Source: CBDHDJ01 sp965261645 (lineage in GTDB: Bacteria; Pseudomonadota; Alphaproteobacteria; SHVV01). Taken from it: 64,000 bases of DNA. Of the stretch, positions 9,266 to 18,550 are shown one piece after another; the stretch's first letter is position 1; each line of letters starts with the position of its first letter. The notes under the pieces are model-generated. The model saw only the letters and a program-made list of their open reading frames with translations. It searched no databases and was not told the DNA's origin. The position numbers were made by a program, and so were the translations under genes. The stretch spans positions 186,001-250,000 of the forward strand of contig CBDHDJ010000001.1 of assembly GCA_965261645.1 (NCBI GenBank), written 5' to 3'.

Positions 9266-9892
9266 ATGATCGAGCCGGTCGCACGCATCCGTATCGAGCT
9301 TCAGGATCTCGAGCCCAAGATCTGGCGGCGCATTGACGTGCCGCTGTCCTCGACGCTCGCAGAGCTTCACGACATGATTCAGGTCTCGTTTCGCTGGCAG
9401 GGCTATCATCTGCATGAGTTCGTGGTTGGCGAGCGCGTTTACGGTGAGCCCTCTGACGAAGACGAATTCTACGAGCGCAAGGTCTACAAGGCGGCGGCGG
9501 TCCGTCTGAAGACGCTCGTCGAGCGCGGCGTGGACCGGTTCCTCTACGTCTACGACTTCGGCGACAACTGGCGGCACGACGTGATCGTCGAGGAAATACG
9601 CGAGGGCGAGGCCGATATCGACTACCCAGCCTTTGTCGATGGAGCGCGGCGCTGCCCGCCGGAGGATGTCGGCAGCACTGATGGCTTCATGGATTTTCTG
9701 GAGGCGGTGCTCGATCTGGGCCACGAAGAGCACAAGCGGATGATCGAATGGTACGGCGGGCCCTTCGATCCGGCCGATATCGATGAACGCATGGTGCGGA
9801 TGCTGTTGGAAAACGCTGCCGCTCGGCGGCGCGGCGCGCTGGCCAGTCACCGGAGCGGCCATCGCCGAGGTCGAAGAGGAACACAGAGCTGA
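9266..9892 (+). CDS. Plasmid pRiA4b ORF-3 family protein
   Basis: 208 aa. It has the family landmarks: IRIELQDLEPKIWRRIDVP at the N-terminus, LAELHDMIQVSFRWQGYHLHEF, then YVYDFGDNWRHDVIVEE and CPPEDVGS. The family is widespread on plasmids and genomic islands; no biochemical role is established. The last 25 residues are Arg-rich and may reflect a shifted end. Alone on its strand, divergent from the DUF2161 gene. Confidence 0.85.
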   Translation: MIEPVARIRIELQDLEPKIWRRIDVPLSSTLAELHDMIQVSFRWQGYHLHEFVVGERVYGEPSDEDEFYERKVYKAAAVRLKTLVERGVDRFLYVYDFGDNWRHDVIVEEIREGEADIDYPAFVDGARRCPPEDVGSTDGFMDFLEAVLDLGHEEHKRMIEWYGGPFDPADIDERMVRMLLENAAARRRGALASHRSGHRRGRRGTQS

Positions 9893-10218
9893 CCGTTTCC
9901 GGGGAATGCTGAGGCCGACGAGCCGCTACGGTTGGCCGCTCGCCTCATTCAGGGCGGCGACAATCTCGTCCGGTTCCGGATCAGTCCATGCGTCGCTCCG
10001 GTTTCTAACGCACCGTGCGGGCTCCCGCGATCGCCTGATCGGTTATCCCGGCGCGATCCGCCGTCACCGTTCCCGAGGCGTCAACAGCGTTCTTGTCGCT
10101 CGAAGAGGCCTGATGAGGGTCAACCGAGCCCGTTCCCGCAGGACCAGACAAGCAATACAAGGAGTTCTTCAGTGCTTCGCATTGACGCGTGCGCGGTTCG
10201 ATGGAGTCTCTAATACGC
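9893..10218. other. Non-coding or decayed stretch
   Basis: No complete gene is seen. On the minus strand about 10040-9945 reads a short C-terminal-looking peptide, AWTDPEPDEIVAALNEASGQP, before a stop. It may be the end of a gene cut by the IS21 element, which shows no target duplication here. Confidence 0.4.
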
Positions 10219-10330
10219 TGTCAACGGCGGAGCAAAATTAGTCCACCCGGGCGGAGTAAAACTAGTCCACTTAACGTTATGCGGTACGCGGTGTTGGGGG
10301 GTTGTCCCGGTAGTCCATAGGAGGGACCCG

Positions 10331-10373
10331 CGCTGCTTCGTGTAGCGCTTGCGTTACGCGGAGCGAAGCAGCG
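10331..10373. repeat. Hairpin behind istB
   Basis: Inverted arms CGCTGCTTCG and CGAAGCAGCG enclose AGCGCT and GCGTTACGC, about 45 bp past the istB stop. The same hairpin is at 31284-31326 and 51554-51596. It may work as a transcription stop or as an end structure of the IS. Confidence 0.55.
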
Positions 10374-10418
10374 TGGGAGGTTCCTGTGGACCCACCGGGT
10401 CAACCATTGCACCGGCGG

Positions 10419-11189
10419 TTAAGCAGGTATTTTGGGGAATTTCCGCCGTTTTTGGCTTTGGTTGAGACGATAGCTCTCGCCGTTCATTTCCAGGATATGG
10501 ACATGGTGGGTGAGGCGGTCCAGCAAAGCCCCGGTCAGGCGTTCCGAGCCGAATATCTCCGTCCACTCATCGAACGGCAAGTTGGAGGTCACCAGGATCG
10601 AGCCCCGCTCGTAGCGCTGGCTGAAGACTTCGAACAGCAGCTCGGCGCCGGTCTTCGAGAGCGGCACGAAGCCGAGTTCGTCGATGATCAGAAGGTGATA
10701 CTTTGCCAGTTGCTTCTGCAGGCGCAACAGGCGTTTTTCATCCCTGGCCTCCATCAGTTCATGAACCAGGGCAGCGGCCGTGAGGAAGCCGACGGAGAGC
10801 CCCTTTTGGCAGGCCGCCAGACCGAGACCGAGGGCGATATGGGTCTTGCCGGTTCCGCTGTTGCCGAGCGCGATGATATTCTCACGACGCTCGACGTATT
10901 CGCATCGCGCCAACTCCAGAACCAGCATCTTGTTGAGCGATGCGATGGCCTTGAAGTCGAAGCTGTCGAGGCTTTTGACGGCGGGGAACCTGGCCTGTCT
11001 GATCCGCCGCTCGACCATGCGGCGCTCACGGTCGATCAGTTCCAACTCGGTCAGACGGACAAGATACCGCACATGGTCGGCGCCCTCGGTGGCGCATTGG
11101 CGGGCCAGCTTGTCGTATTCGCGCAGGAACGTCGGCAGTTTCAGGGTCTTGAGGTGATGGGCCAGCAACACTTGCGGCGTATCGGTCAT
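10419..11189 (-). CDS. istB: IstB, AAA+ helper ATPase of IS21 copy 1
   Basis: 256 aa from the ATG at 11189, which overlaps the istA stop by ATGA. A longer frame to 11309 is only overlap with istA. Walker A is GNSGTGKTH, Walker B LLIIDELGF, and LVTSNLPFDEW is sensor-like. IstB assembles on target DNA and directs IstA-mediated insertion. Intact. Confidence 0.95.
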   Translation of the reverse strand: MTDTPQVLLAHHLKTLKLPTFLREYDKLARQCATEGADHVRYLVRLTELELIDRERRMVERRIRQARFPAVKSLDSFDFKAIASLNKMLVLELARCEYVERRENIIALGNSGTGKTHIALGLGLAACQKGLSVGFLTAAALVHELMEARDEKRLLRLQKQLAKYHLLIIDELGFVPLSKTGAELLFEVFSQRYERGSILVTSNLPFDEWTEIFGSERLTGALLDRLTHHVHILEMNGESYRLNQSQKRRKFPKIPA

Positions 11190-12700
11190 GACGCGCCTCC
11201 ACCCAACAAGCTCATATAACTGGCGGCGGCCGTGGTCGCCACGTTGGCCCGAGGCAGGTAGGGATAGATATCCAGGTCGAGTTTGGGCGGGCGCCGCTCG
11301 ATACGGCACAGCACAAGGTGTTTGACGGCGTCGTAGCCGATCGCACCCAGGCGCAGGGCGTCCTTCACCGCGCCGTGAAGCACCTCGAGATCGAAGGTCT
11401 CCAGAAGCCGAAGGACCTGGACGTATTCCCGCTTGCCGGCCTTGCCCATGCGCGCCTCCAGGAGACGGCGCAGGGTTGGGAAGGCATCAGGCAGTTCCCA
11501 TCCGGCTAGCGGCGCGGCCTGATCCAGGGCGCCGATCTTGTGCTCCAGCAAAGGCAGGTAGTGGATCGGATCGAAGACCATATCTTCCCGGTCGTAGGAA
11601 CGGGGGTGTCGGGCAATGATCCCGGCGCCGCAACCGATAACCACCTCGTGGACATAGCCACGGATCCAGACTTCCTGATGGCCGTAGGCGACGGGCACGG
11701 AATAGTCATTCGTCCGGTAGCGCACCAGGGACAGCGAGTTGACCCGCGTGCCCTGCTTGTCGCACGCGTCGAACGGCGCCGGCAGTGGCCTCTTCAACGC
11801 TTCGCGGTCACGCACAAACCGTTCGCCGATGCTCTCGCGGTGGCCGCGCAGGACGTTGCCTTGCCGGTTGCGGCATTGCTCTTCCAGGTGGCCATTGAAG
11901 GCGTCCCAGCTCGCGAACCGGGGAAGCGGCGTCATGAAGTTCCGCCGGGCATAGCCGACCACCCCCTCCACATTGCCTTTGTCGTTACCCTTGCCGGGAC
12001 GGCCGTAGCGGTCCTCGAAGAGGTAATGGGACTGCAGCCCGCTGAACGGCCGCGTTCGTTGCCGCGTGCCATCTGACAAGATGCGCGACACCAGACACTT
12101 GTCGTTGTCGTAAAGAATCGATTGGGGAACGCCGCCGAAAAAAACAAAGGCTCTGTTGTGCCCGTCCAGCCAGGCCTCCGTCGTCGCCGCCGGGTAGGCC
12201 GCAACGAAGCAGGCATCGCTGTGGGGAAGTGTCATGACGAAAAAATGCGCCCGATACTTGACGCCGGCGATGATCGCATCCGCCTCGCCAAAGTCCGCTT
12301 GAGCATGGCCCGGAGGATGTGACAACGGCACAAACATCTCACGCCGACGAAGGCGCCGTTCCCGAACGTAATCCTTCACGATGGTCTCTTTGCCCGTAAA
12401 GCCATGTTCGTCGCGAAGGCGCTCGAATATACGCTTCGCCGTGTGGTGCTGCTTACGGTGAACCGTTCGGTCCTCCTCCAGAATACGGTCGATGATATCC
12501 GTGAAGGGGGCCAGTTTCGGGCGTTTCGGTGGCTGGCGTCGCCGATATCCCGGCGGTTCCGAATGCCGCAGCATCTTCCTCACCGTCTCGCGCGCAATGC
12601 CAAACCGACTTGCCGCCTCTCGCTGGCTCAGACCATCAACATGGCAGGCCAGCCGAACGCGCAGATATAGGTCCACGGTGTACATCCTCCCGCCTTCCAT
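11186..12700 (-). CDS. istA: IstA, DDE transposase of IS21 copy 1
   Basis: 504 aa. The N-terminal helix-turn-helix (SQREAASRFGIARETVRKML) is followed by HAQADFGEAD (first catalytic Asp), SILYDNDKCLV (second Asp) and GNDKGNVEGVVGYARRNF (Glu). A Mu-C-like C-terminus follows, with VNSLSLVRYRTNDYSVP. Intact and expected to be active with IstB. Confidence 0.95.
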   Translation of the reverse strand: MEGGRMYTVDLYLRVRLACHVDGLSQREAASRFGIARETVRKMLRHSEPPGYRRRQPPKRPKLAPFTDIIDRILEEDRTVHRKQHHTAKRIFERLRDEHGFTGKETIVKDYVRERRLRRREMFVPLSHPPGHAQADFGEADAIIAGVKYRAHFFVMTLPHSDACFVAAYPAATTEAWLDGHNRAFVFFGGVPQSILYDNDKCLVSRILSDGTRQRTRPFSGLQSHYLFEDRYGRPGKGNDKGNVEGVVGYARRNFMTPLPRFASWDAFNGHLEEQCRNRQGNVLRGHRESIGERFVRDREALKRPLPAPFDACDKQGTRVNSLSLVRYRTNDYSVPVAYGHQEVWIRGYVHEVVIGCGAGIIARHPRSYDREDMVFDPIHYLPLLEHKIGALDQAAPLAGWELPDAFPTLRRLLEARMGKAGKREYVQVLRLLETFDLEVLHGAVKDALRLGAIGYDAVKHLVLCRIERRPPKLDLDIYPYLPRANVATTAAASYMSLLGGGAS

Positions 12701-12799
12701 CTCAAAAAAGATCGAAGGCTACAGGTGGCAGAGTTTTACTCCGCCCGCGACTGGGAAATCCCGCCGCTTCCGTGGACTAATTTGTCACCGCCGTTCTCA

Positions 12800-13535
12800 C
12801 TTGGAAGCCGGCCTGCTGACCCCGCCATTGACCCCGTTAACGCTGCGCGACCACCTCGCCGACGCGCACGCCGCACCGGTGGCGCAATGCCTCGGGGAAC
12901 TCGCTCAGCTGGAAATGGTGCCCGCCCATATCGCGCTCCTCCTTCGCGCCTTCGCCGCAGGCAGTCAGACCGCCAGTGACGCTTCGGCGCCTGTCGAGGT
13001 CGTCATCAGCGGGCCCAATGCGTCAGGCGGCGCGCGTGATACCGGCGTCGTCATGCGGCAACTGTTCGGCAAGGCGCTCACGCGTGTCGTTGCCGTGGGT
13101 TTCGCGGTCCATCAGGGGAAGTCCGTGTTCAAGACGTTGGCCGACCGCCTCGACAACGACGACTCGTTCGAAGCAACCCTCTGCATCGATATACGCCGCC
13201 AGCGCGGCGATACCTCACTGGACCGGGAGGTCGTCCGGCGTTTTGCAAACGAATTCGTGCGTGACGAGTGGCCCGGTAACCGTTTGCCTTTAGTCTACTA
13301 CGACCCCCGCTCCCTGGAACCCACAGGCAGGACGGTCAGCTCAATGCATGCAAAGTGTGTGGTTATCGACGGTCAGAAGGCCCTCGTGACCTCCGCGAAC
13401 TTCACGGAAGCAGCTCAGGAACGAAACATCGAACTCGGTCTCCTCGTCGACTCACACGCCATCGCACAGCGGATCGAGGAACATTTCATGTCCCTGATCC
13501 GGAGCAAATGTCTCGAAAGGCTGCCACTACCTTGA
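12800..13535 (+). pseudogene. drmC: DrmC-like phospholipase D-family protein of DISARM, 5'-truncated
   Basis: About 245 residues remain in frame from the IS21 end. LTPLTLRDHLADAH near the start, then VVISGPNASGGARDTGVVMRQLF, VGFAVHQGKSVFKTLADRLD and the single HKD-like motif HAKCVVIDGQKALVTSANFTEAA, followed by RNIELGLLVDS. This order fits DrmC, the phospholipase-D-like accessory protein of DISARM anti-phage systems. IS21 removed the start and any upstream drm genes. No drmA, drmB or methylase is present nearby, so the system is not functional here. Confidence 0.72.
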
Positions 13536-13597
13536 TCGGATCTGATGCAGGCCGTCGCGGTCGCACGCGTAGCAGTTGGACCAAACGGTGACAACCG

Positions 13598-13690
13598 ATG
13601 AGGATACGCCGACTCAAGCTCTCAAAATTCCGCAGCGTCGCCGAGGGTGTGCGGTGGTGGCCTGGCAGGATGCGTTCTTGTGCCCACTAA
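13598..13690 (+). pseudogene. N-terminal stub of an OLD/SMC-type ATPase
   Basis: The 30-residue frame starts MRIRRLKLSKFRSVAEG, the typical first strand of OLD-family or RecF/SMC-like ATPases before the Walker A loop. It then breaks into unrelated sequence and stops. It lies 62 bp after drmC on the same strand, as expected for a defence cluster. Too short for firm assignment. Confidence 0.4.
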
Positions 13691-14399
13691 TTTTCCATCG
13701 TCCCTCGGCGAACCGGACGAAACCGTTATGCGTTACAGCGATTCATGAATGAATTCGCATCGGATCAATATGTTGCCATCCGGCCGTCTCTCTTCCCTCG
13801 CCATCTCACTCTGCCGAGCCACGGCCACCGAACAGGCCGGCCATGCGAGGCGCTTCTGCATCGCCTCGGCGAGCTAAGAATCTCCCGCATATGCCGCGAC
13901 ACTAGCCGCGACGCCGTCGCGCAGCCATTTTGTTGTTATTATGTTCCCCTGTCACCCTCACAGCACAGACGACGATCTCCGATCGATCCCGAACCACGAA
14001 CTCCGCTTCGACATCGAGGACGCGCTACGCAAAACCCGCCCGCTCTGGCCGCGCAAGCAGGTCCACGGCGACTACAACGTGCTACGGCCGGTCGCCGACG
14101 CGGTTCTTCACCACTTGGCGCTTTACTGAATCCAGTGTCTCCGGAAACCTCCGTTGCTGGGCCACGGAACGCCGCACCTGCTCCCCGAAACCGCGCGCCG
14201 CGGGGAGGACGCCGTAGAGCGGGAACCCTGAGGGCAGGATTCTCGGCCGCGGCCGACGCGTAACTCGATCGCTACCGGCCCGACGGGCATTCCGCTTCGG
14301 CGCCGGCGGCTTCATCTTCTGCACCAACTATTCCGCTCGACCCCAAGACTGCCGTTTCCCACACGTCCGGACATTCGTTCGCACTTTCTGAACCCCTGC
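13691..14399. other. Decayed region; one possible 62-aa ORF
   Basis: The only peptide with protein-like composition is 13941-14129 plus (LRFDIEDALRKTRPLWPRKQVHGDYNVLRPVADAVLHHLA), which stops abruptly and may be the N-terminus of a truncated protein. I do not recognise it. The rest has no supported gene. Confidence 0.35.
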
Positions 14400-14577
14400 G
14401 TGACGCAGCCCACCGGAAACCGTTACGAAGACAAGAACGTCCCCGGCCCGCTGCGTATGAAGGTCTGCCAGCAGCTTTGCGACGATGACCCGACCGACTG
14501 CTACGGCGCCTGGATCGATCGCATCCGCGTCGCCTGCCTTGCCGGGCGCAATGTGCGTTCCGGCACCTGCCCTTTAG
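14400..14577 (+). pseudogene. Small Cys-rich protein, split by IS1182 copy 2
   Basis: A GTG start gives MTQPTGNRYEDKNVPGPLR, then VCQQLCDDDPTDCYGAW and ACLAGRN. The IS1182 element inserts at TTAG. Removing it and one TTAG joins the frame to 16025-16107, giving ...GTCPLGAARPNHTP and a stop at 16107, about 86 residues in all. The frame continuity supports a real gene, but no family is recognised. It lies 150 bp upstream of the MoxR-type ATPase gene. Confidence 0.4.
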
Positions 14578-16020
14578 CAGCCCGTTGATTAAGTGGCTTT
14601 TCCGGCTCTCACTCCCAGATGAGGAATGCGGCGGCGAAAGCCGTCTGGCCGCTTTGCGAGCCCCCCCGTGCCACCAGCATGGCCCCGGTGGGCGTGAGCA
14701 GAACGAAAATACCGCCATATCCGCCCGCCACGGCCTCCCGCGGGGTGCCGGCGCCGATGAGCTGGCGCATCAGTAACGATAGATTGTGGCCGGCGACGTG
14801 GAGCAGGTATCGCTTGTGCACATTCTCTCGCCCGCGCAGCCAGGTTCGTCGCATGCCGCCACGATCGAGGTTGTGGGCAAAGCAGCGCGCGACGATCCCG
14901 GCGCGCAGCTTGAAGGCCTCGCGGGCGACCCCGGACTTGAGCCGCGCACGGTTGTTGGTGACCGCGCGCCGCGCCGCCTCATCACCGTGCCAGCGCGAAA
15001 AGCCGGTCTGCTTGGGCGCCGCGATCCGGGTCTTCCAGGGACTGTCGTTCAGAGCCCTCAAGACTGCCCGTGAGTGATAACCTTTGCCGGCGACGCATTC
15101 GGCCGGGTCCTCCGACGTCGGTGCCGCATCCACCGCCTTGAGGTTTGCCTCGGCCTTCGCCAGGGTCTTGGAAAGCGTCGTGGTGTCGCCCTCATCGGCC
15201 GGGTGCAGCTCGGCCGCCACCACCGCGCCGGTGTCCAGATCCACCGCGTGCTCGGGCTTGTAGGCCAGATGCGTCGTGCCGTCCTTCATCTTGGCGATCT
15301 TGGACTCGGGGTCGCTCTTCGAAACCCAATCCGTGTTGGAAAGCTTCTTGCCCTTGCGCTTCCGGTCCAGACGCGCCAGGTCCTCGGCCGTGGGTGTCTC
15401 GACCCCGCTTTCCCGGGCCAGGCGCTCCAGCATCTCCCGGTAGCCTTCGCCGTTGTCGCGCCGCACGATGTTCCGCAGCGCCGCGTTGGCCTCCATGGTC
15501 GAGGCATCGACGCCGATGCGCTCGCCCTTGATCAGCCCCGCCTCGGCGATCAGCACCAGAACCCAGTCGAAGACCGCCGCGTGGACTTCATGGGGCAGGC
15601 GCGTGCGGCTCCGTGACAGCCAGGAATGGTCCGGCACCCGATCACGGCTCCCCAGTCGCAGGAACGCCCGCAGCGAAAGCGAGTCCGAGCAGCGCCACTC
15701 CAGACCGCGCTCGCTGTCGATGCCCTCAAAGTAGCCCACCAGGTGCATCCGGAAATAGCGCCCGGGCGGCACCGAGGGCGCGCCCATCCGGGCCGCGTAA
15801 TAAGGCCGGCAGCTCGCCTCGGCAAAGGCGTCGAAGCCGCCCTCGATCAGCACCGACTGCAAGCGGTCATAAAACACATGACCCGGAGAGCGCGGCATCT
15901 CCGACCAGCTCACCATCAGGTCCCCCTGACCATCCTTCTGCCGTCCCATCGCCATCGGCAAATCCCCCTGCAAATCAGGGAACCAGAGAATCAGACGGCG
16001 CCGACTTAATCAACGGGCTG
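14578..16020 (-). mobile_element. IS1182-like element, copy 2 (intact)
   Basis: Ends as in copy 1. Flanked by TTAG duplications (14574-14577 and 16021-16024). 1443 bp. The best reference copy in the window. Confidence 0.92.
14609..15973 (-). CDS. IS1182-like DDE transposase, intact
   Basis: 454 codons from TTG at 15973; the ATG at 15955 (MAMGRQKDG) is the likelier start. The N-terminal part has the family block ASCRPYYAARMGAPSVPPGRYFRMHLVGYFEGIDSE. The catalytic core follows: IGVDASTMEANAALR (Asp), the KGYHSRAVLRAL region (Asp equivalent, here GKGYHS instead of DKGYHS of other copies), and GIVARCFAHNLDRGGMRR, where other copies have EIVERCFAH. These two changes at or near catalytic positions (D to G and E to A) may make this copy inactive although its frame is open. 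Confidence 0.88.
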   Translation of the reverse strand: MQGDLPMAMGRQKDGQGDLMVSWSEMPRSPGHVFYDRLQSVLIEGGFDAFAEASCRPYYAARMGAPSVPPGRYFRMHLVGYFEGIDSERGLEWRCSDSLSLRAFLRLGSRDRVPDHSWLSRSRTRLPHEVHAAVFDWVLVLIAEAGLIKGERIGVDASTMEANAALRNIVRRDNGEGYREMLERLARESGVETPTAEDLARLDRKRKGKKLSNTDWVSKSDPESKIAKMKDGTTHLAYKPEHAVDLDTGAVVAAELHPADEGDTTTLSKTLAKAEANLKAVDAAPTSEDPAECVAGKGYHSRAVLRALNDSPWKTRIAAPKQTGFSRWHGDEAARRAVTNNRARLKSGVAREAFKLRAGIVARCFAHNLDRGGMRRTWLRGRENVHKRYLLHVAGHNLSLLMRQLIGAGTPREAVAGGYGGIFVLLTPTGAMLVARGGSQSGQTAFAAAFLIWE

Positions 16021-16107
16021 TTAGGCGCCGCCCGTCCCAACCACACTCCCCTCATCCGGTTTCTCCAACCCGCCCGTCTCTTCCCAAAAACAGCACCGGC
16101 GCCGTAA

Positions 16108-16258
16108 CTGCGAGACCTCGGCCACGCGGCGCGCGCTCGATCCATTCGGCAGGCCCTTGCCCCGACACGGCGAGGAGGAAAACCAAGCGCGGAGGGGGGC
16201 GAGGATCGGAGCGTCTGGAGGCGTTCCGCCCGCGACTTCCCTTCGTCCGGAGTTCCCA
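16108..16258. other. Upstream region of AAA ATPase gene
   Basis: 151 bp without a gene. CGTCCGGAG lies 7 bp before the ATG at 16259 and may serve as the ribosome site. Confidence 0.35.
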
Positions 16259-16900
16259 ATGACCGACCCCGACACCATCTCCGCCGACTACACGCTGCGA
16301 CCGAGCGAGCTTGCCAAGACCCTGGCCTTGCTGGTGGAGGCCCGCCAACCGGCCGTGGTGTGGGGCCCGCCCGGCAGCGCCAAATCGGACATCGCCCAAC
16401 AGGTCGCAGCCGCCGCCGGCCGCGAATACGTCGACGTCCGCGCGCTGCTGCTCGATCCCGTCGACCTGCGCGGCATCCCCTGGCGCGACAGCGCCGACCG
16501 CACCCGCTGGGCGCCGCCCTCCTTCCTGCCGCCATCGGACGATCCCGGCCGCTGGCTCATCAACCTGGAAGAGCTGCCCTCCGCCCTGCCCATGGTCCAG
16601 GCCGCACTTTATCAGTTGGTGCTCGACCGCAAATGCGGCGAGTACGAGTTGCCCGAAGGCGCATCGCTGATCGCCTGCGGCAACCGCGAAAGCGATAGCG
16701 GCGTTACCCACCGCATGCCGACACCGCTGGCATCGCGCTTCGTCCACCTGGAGATCCGCGTCGATGCGGTGGACTGGTGCAGCTGGGCTGCGGTCAACGG
16801 AATCGCGGCCGAAGTAATTTTCTTCATCCAGCTCAGGCCGGAGCTCCTGCATCAGTTCGACCCTCAGTCGGCGTTGTCAGACGAACTGGATAGGATCTGA
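16259..16900 (+). pseudogene. MoxR-type AAA+ ATPase, C-terminally truncated
   Basis: 213 aa; the ATG at 16259 gives MTDPDTISADYTLRPSELAKTL. Walker A is GPPGSAKSD (residues 36-44), Walker B WLINLEELPSA, and ACGNRESDSGVTHRMPTPLASRFVHLEI covers sensor 1 and the arginine-finger region. These ATPases act as chaperones for von Willebrand-type partner proteins, usually encoded next door. Coding homology stops at about LHQFDPQS, where the IS6 element begins, so the lid domain is shortened and the partner gene is absent. The truncated product could still fold but is probably non-functional. Confidence 0.78.
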
Positions 16901-17625
16901 AGAACCTGCAAACCAGGCCTCTCAGGCTGCAAGTTGACGCCACTCGGCCAAGGCGGCGGCTCGGGCTTGTTTGAAAATATCGCGGCGGTTGAGATGGCGT
17001 TCGTGGCTGAAGTGGTTATGGATTGAGGCATGAACGGAAGCAAATTTCTGCAGGGTCTTTACGTTCCTGAAATTGGCCATTGCCGCTTCCCGTCGTCGGA
17101 ACGGCTGGTGCGAGTTCTCGGCCCCGTTGTTGAGCCAACGACCGCAGGTCCGGGCGGCCGCATTGCCGATCACAGTCATGGCAGCCCGGTAGGACGGAAG
17201 CCCGTCCGTGACGATCGAAGCTGGCCGGCCATAACGCTTCATCGCGCGTTTCAGAAACCTGAGTGCGGCCCTGCGATCCCGCCGTTTCGTTGCAAAAACC
17301 TCAAGCACTTCACCTTCGTGGTCAACGGCGCGCCACAAATAGCAGGTCTTCCCGTTGATCCGCACGAACACCTCATCAAGGTGCCAGCGCCAGTTCGAAT
17401 ACCAATGACGATGAACCCGACGCCTCCGGATCTCGGCTGCAAACAGCGGACCGAACCGGTTCCACCAGTACCGCACGGTCTCGTGGCAGATGTCGATGCC
17501 ACGCTCGGACAGCAGGTCCTCGACCTGCCGCAGCGACAGCGGGAACCGGACATACATCATCACAGTGAGCCGGATGATCTCGGGTGAACTGTTGAAATAT
17601 CGGAAGGGATTTTGCATTTCTAGAC
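16895..17625 (-). mobile_element. IS6-family element
   Basis: A single-gene element of about 0.73 kb between the truncated ATPase and an IS1182-like copy. The ends contain AACCTGCAAACC on the left and GATTTTGCATTTC on the right, loosely matching IS6-type termini. Exact borders are uncertain by about 10 bp. Confidence 0.7.
16922..17617 (-). CDS. IS6-family transposase
   Basis: 231 aa, complete. VEDLLSERGIDICHETVRYWWNRFG is the helix-turn-helix. The DDE core shows WHLDEVFVRINGK (Asp), IVTDGLPSYRAAM (Asp) and NNGAENSHQPFRRREAAM (Glu). IS6 elements move by copy-in to form cointegrates and often fuse unrelated DNA, which fits its place at a gene break. Confidence 0.94.
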   Translation of the reverse strand: MQNPFRYFNSSPEIIRLTVMMYVRFPLSLRQVEDLLSERGIDICHETVRYWWNRFGPLFAAEIRRRRVHRHWYSNWRWHLDEVFVRINGKTCYLWRAVDHEGEVLEVFATKRRDRRAALRFLKRAMKRYGRPASIVTDGLPSYRAAMTVIGNAAARTCGRWLNNGAENSHQPFRRREAAMANFRNVKTLQKFASVHASIHNHFSHERHLNRRDIFKQARAAALAEWRQLAA

Positions 17626-17685
17626 GCTAACAGCCCGTTGATTAAGTCGGCTCTCTGGTTCCCTGATTTGCAGGGGGATTCGCCG

Positions 17686-18550
17686 ATGGCGATGGGACGG
17701 CAGAAGGATGGTCAGGGGGACCTGATGGTGAGCTGGTCGGAGATGCCGCGCTCTCCGGGTCATGTGTTTTATGACCGCTTGCAGTCGGTGCTGATCGAGG
17801 GCGGCTTCGACGCCTTTGCCGAGGCGAGCTGCCGGCCTTATTACGCGGTCCGGATGGGCGCGCCCTCGGTGCCGCCCGGGCGCTATTTCCGGATGCACCT
17901 GGTGGGCTACTTCGAGGGCATCGACAGCGAGCGCGGTCTGGAGTGGCGCTGCTCGGACTCGCTTTCGCTGCGGGCGTTCCTGCGACTGGGGAGCCGTGAT
18001 CGGGTACCGGACCATTCCTGGCTGTCACGGAGCCGCACGCGCCTGCCCCATGAAGTCCACGCGGCGGTCTTCGACTGGGTTCTGGTGCTGATCGCCGAGG
18101 CGGGGCTGATCAAGGGCGAGCGCATCGGCGTCGATGCCTCGACCATGGAGGCCAACGCGGCGCTGCGGAACATCGTGCGGCGCGACAATGGCGAAGGCTA
18201 CCGGGAGATGCTGGAGCGCCTGGCCCGGGAAAGCGGCGTCGAGACACCCACGGCCGAGGACCTGGCGCGTCTGGACCGGAAGCGCAAGGGCAAGAAGCTT
18301 TCCGACACGGATTGGGTTTCGAAGAGCGACCCCGAGGCCAAGATCGCCAAGATGAAGGACGGCACGACGCATCTGGCCTACAAGCCCGAGCACGCGGTGG
18401 ATCTGGACACCGGCGCGGTGGTGGCGGCCGAGCTGCACCCGGCCGATGAGGGCGACACCACGACGCTTTCCAAGACCCTGGCGAAGGCCGAGGCAAACCT
18501 CGAGGCGGTGGATGCGGCACCGACGTCGGAGGACCCGGCCGAATGCGTCG
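17686..18550 (+). pseudogene. IS1182-like transposase, N-terminal two thirds
   Basis: Starts at ATG GCG ATG (MAMGRQKDGQG) and runs through VDASTMEANAALRNIVRRDN to DPAECV, where IS256 copy 1 inserted with an 8-bp ATGCGTCG duplication (18543-18550, 19945-19952). It continues at 19953-20434 with DKGYHSRAVLRAL, EAFKLRAGIVERCFAH and the C-terminus. Deleting the IS256 and one repeat restores a full frame. Confidence 0.9.

Larger units (their letters stand above)
10219..12799 (-). mobile_element. IS21-family element, copy 1
   Basis: 2581 bp, ends TGTCAACGGCG... and ...CGCCGTTCTCA (TG...CA termini, imperfect inverted repeats with a shared AGTCCAC block). It contains istA and istB. The copies at 31172-33752 and 49127-51707 have the same length and nearly identical sequence. 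The flanks TACGC and CTTGGAAG show no matching target duplication, so DNA next to it was probably lost. Confidence 0.92.

Noticed and set aside
10386..11219. 277-codon frame opposite istB
   Set aside because: Shadow frame repeated with every IS21 copy; istB on the other strand has Walker motifs.
12800..16900. A complete DISARM or other defence system
   Set aside because: Only a drmC-like fragment and a possible ATPase stub are present; the MoxR-type ATPase is separated by IS elements and lacks its partner.
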